Shown piece by piece: positions 63,663 through 64,000 of a stretch of DNA of 64,000 nt (the first letter of the stretch is position 1; the number at the start of each line of letters is the position of its first letter). The DNA lies in the NCBI RefSeq assembly GCF_014196615.1, contig NZ_JACIDY010000001.1, forward strand, positions 682,001-746,000, written 5' to 3'. The position numbers and the translations under genes are program-made. The notes under the pieces were generated by a model. The model was not told where the DNA came from and searched no databases. It saw nothing but the letters and a program-made list of their open reading frames with translations. The stretch is from Novosphingobium fluoreni (GTDB taxonomy: Bacteria; Pseudomonadota; Alphaproteobacteria; Sphingomonadales; Sphingomonadaceae).

Positions 63663-64000
63663 ATGCACAGCAGCGTCGCGCTTGCGAGCGCAACCCGTTC
63701 AATCGAAAGCCTGGACCCCGCTCTCAAGCCGGACCCTGATCTTGCCGCGTTACTGCGCCAGCCTGAGGCCGCGCTTGCGCAAATGACCCTCGCGGTTTTC
63801 AAGGCGTACCGAGATCGCCCAGCTATGGCTTGGCGGAAAGTGCAGGGCGGTCGCCTTGAAAATGATTACACGATCATCGACTATGCCGAATTGGAAAGCC
63901 GTGTTCTTCATACGGCTTCCGCGTTCCGCCATGATCGCGCCCTTGGCCTTGTGCCAGGAGATCCCGTGGCGATCATGGCCTTCGCCAATGTGGATTTCGC
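63663..64000 (+). CDS. AMP-binding adenylation enzyme, N-terminal part (carboxylic acid reductase-like), cut by window end
   Basis: ATG at 63663 after GGAGAG; 112 codons without a stop to the end. Visible text: PDLAALLRQPEAALAQMTLAVFKAYRDRPAMAWRKVQ, YTIIDYAELESRVLHTASAFRHDRALGLVPGDPVAIMAFANVDF. A linker-like start, then ADR.A, the DYAEL/RV adenylation N-terminal block and GDxVAxMxFxxVDF resemble the A domain of CAR/FadD9-type reductases more than simple acyl-CoA ligases, but this rests on about 100 residues. The P-loop and later domains lie outside the window. Confidence 0.6.
   Translation, partial: MHSSVALASATRSIESLDPALKPDPDLAALLRQPEAALAQMTLAVFKAYRDRPAMAWRKVQGGRLENDYTIIDYAELESRVLHTASAFRHDRALGLVPGDPVAIMAFANVDF

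Overview
The window is GC-rich chromosomal DNA from an alphaproteobacterium, almost certainly a member of the Sphingomonadales (Novosphingobium or a relative; the genus is a guess). The signs are a class I PHA synthase followed by an Ala/Pro/Lys-rich phasin, sigma-54-driven flagellar operons, a PEP-CTERM-type surface protein, a TonB-dependent receptor, and a palindromic element built on CGAGCGAAGTCGAGAC that I recall as common in sphingomonad genomes. I saw no tRNA, rRNA, CRISPR array or insertion sequence.

Layout. 1-10 kb is housekeeping: polA (5' end cut off), a CDC48-type double AAA+ ATPase, a winged-helix regulator, an AlaC/DapL-like aminotransferase, phaC, a phasin with a promoter bracketed by two TGC-N3-GCA operators, and clpS. 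10.5-18.4 kb is one tightly overlapping polysaccharide operon: a small GTA/phage spike-base-like protein, an SGNH esterase, glycosyltransferases, two left-handed-helix acyltransferases, a Wzy-like polymerase and a Wzx-like flippase. 18.4-34.7 kb is a flagellar region. motB-motA-flgL-K-J-I-H-G-F-E-D-C-B run on the minus strand from a canonical sigma-54 promoter. A divergent coupled set (MotA-like, MotB-like, flgA), then flgM and flgN, run on the plus strand. A second canonical sigma-54 promoter drives a lytic transglycosylase, flhA and fliA.

34.7-43.5 kb (minus) is a nine-gene glycan operon with heavily overlapping reading frames: epimerase, TIM-barrel isomerase, GT2-like membrane protein, FAD oxidoreductase, GtrA flippase, GT2, manC, manA and an ArnT-like GT-C enzyme. 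ugd, rpoZ, a ParA-type ATPase, a PEP-CTERM protein, ftsH, an aminotransferase, a phosphoribosyltransferase, a membrane-anchored EEP-family phosphatase, a YjbQ protein and a cytochrome b/molybdoenzyme pair follow. wecB-wecC (UDP-ManNAcA synthesis) sit at 54.6-57.0 kb. 57.3-59.8 kb holds an MHYT-GGDEF-EAL c-di-GMP enzyme overlapping a BLUF photoreceptor gene, a likely blue-light/c-di-GMP module. dcd, a DoxX protein, a Fur-type-box-preceded TonB receptor and the start of an adenylation enzyme (possibly a carboxylic acid reductase) close the window.

The themes that link these genes are surface glycans (three loci plus the Ugd and WecBC sugar-nucleotide suppliers) and the decision between swimming and attachment (flagella, c-di-GMP, light). 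Most functional calls rest on motif recognition from the translated sequence; no database search was possible.
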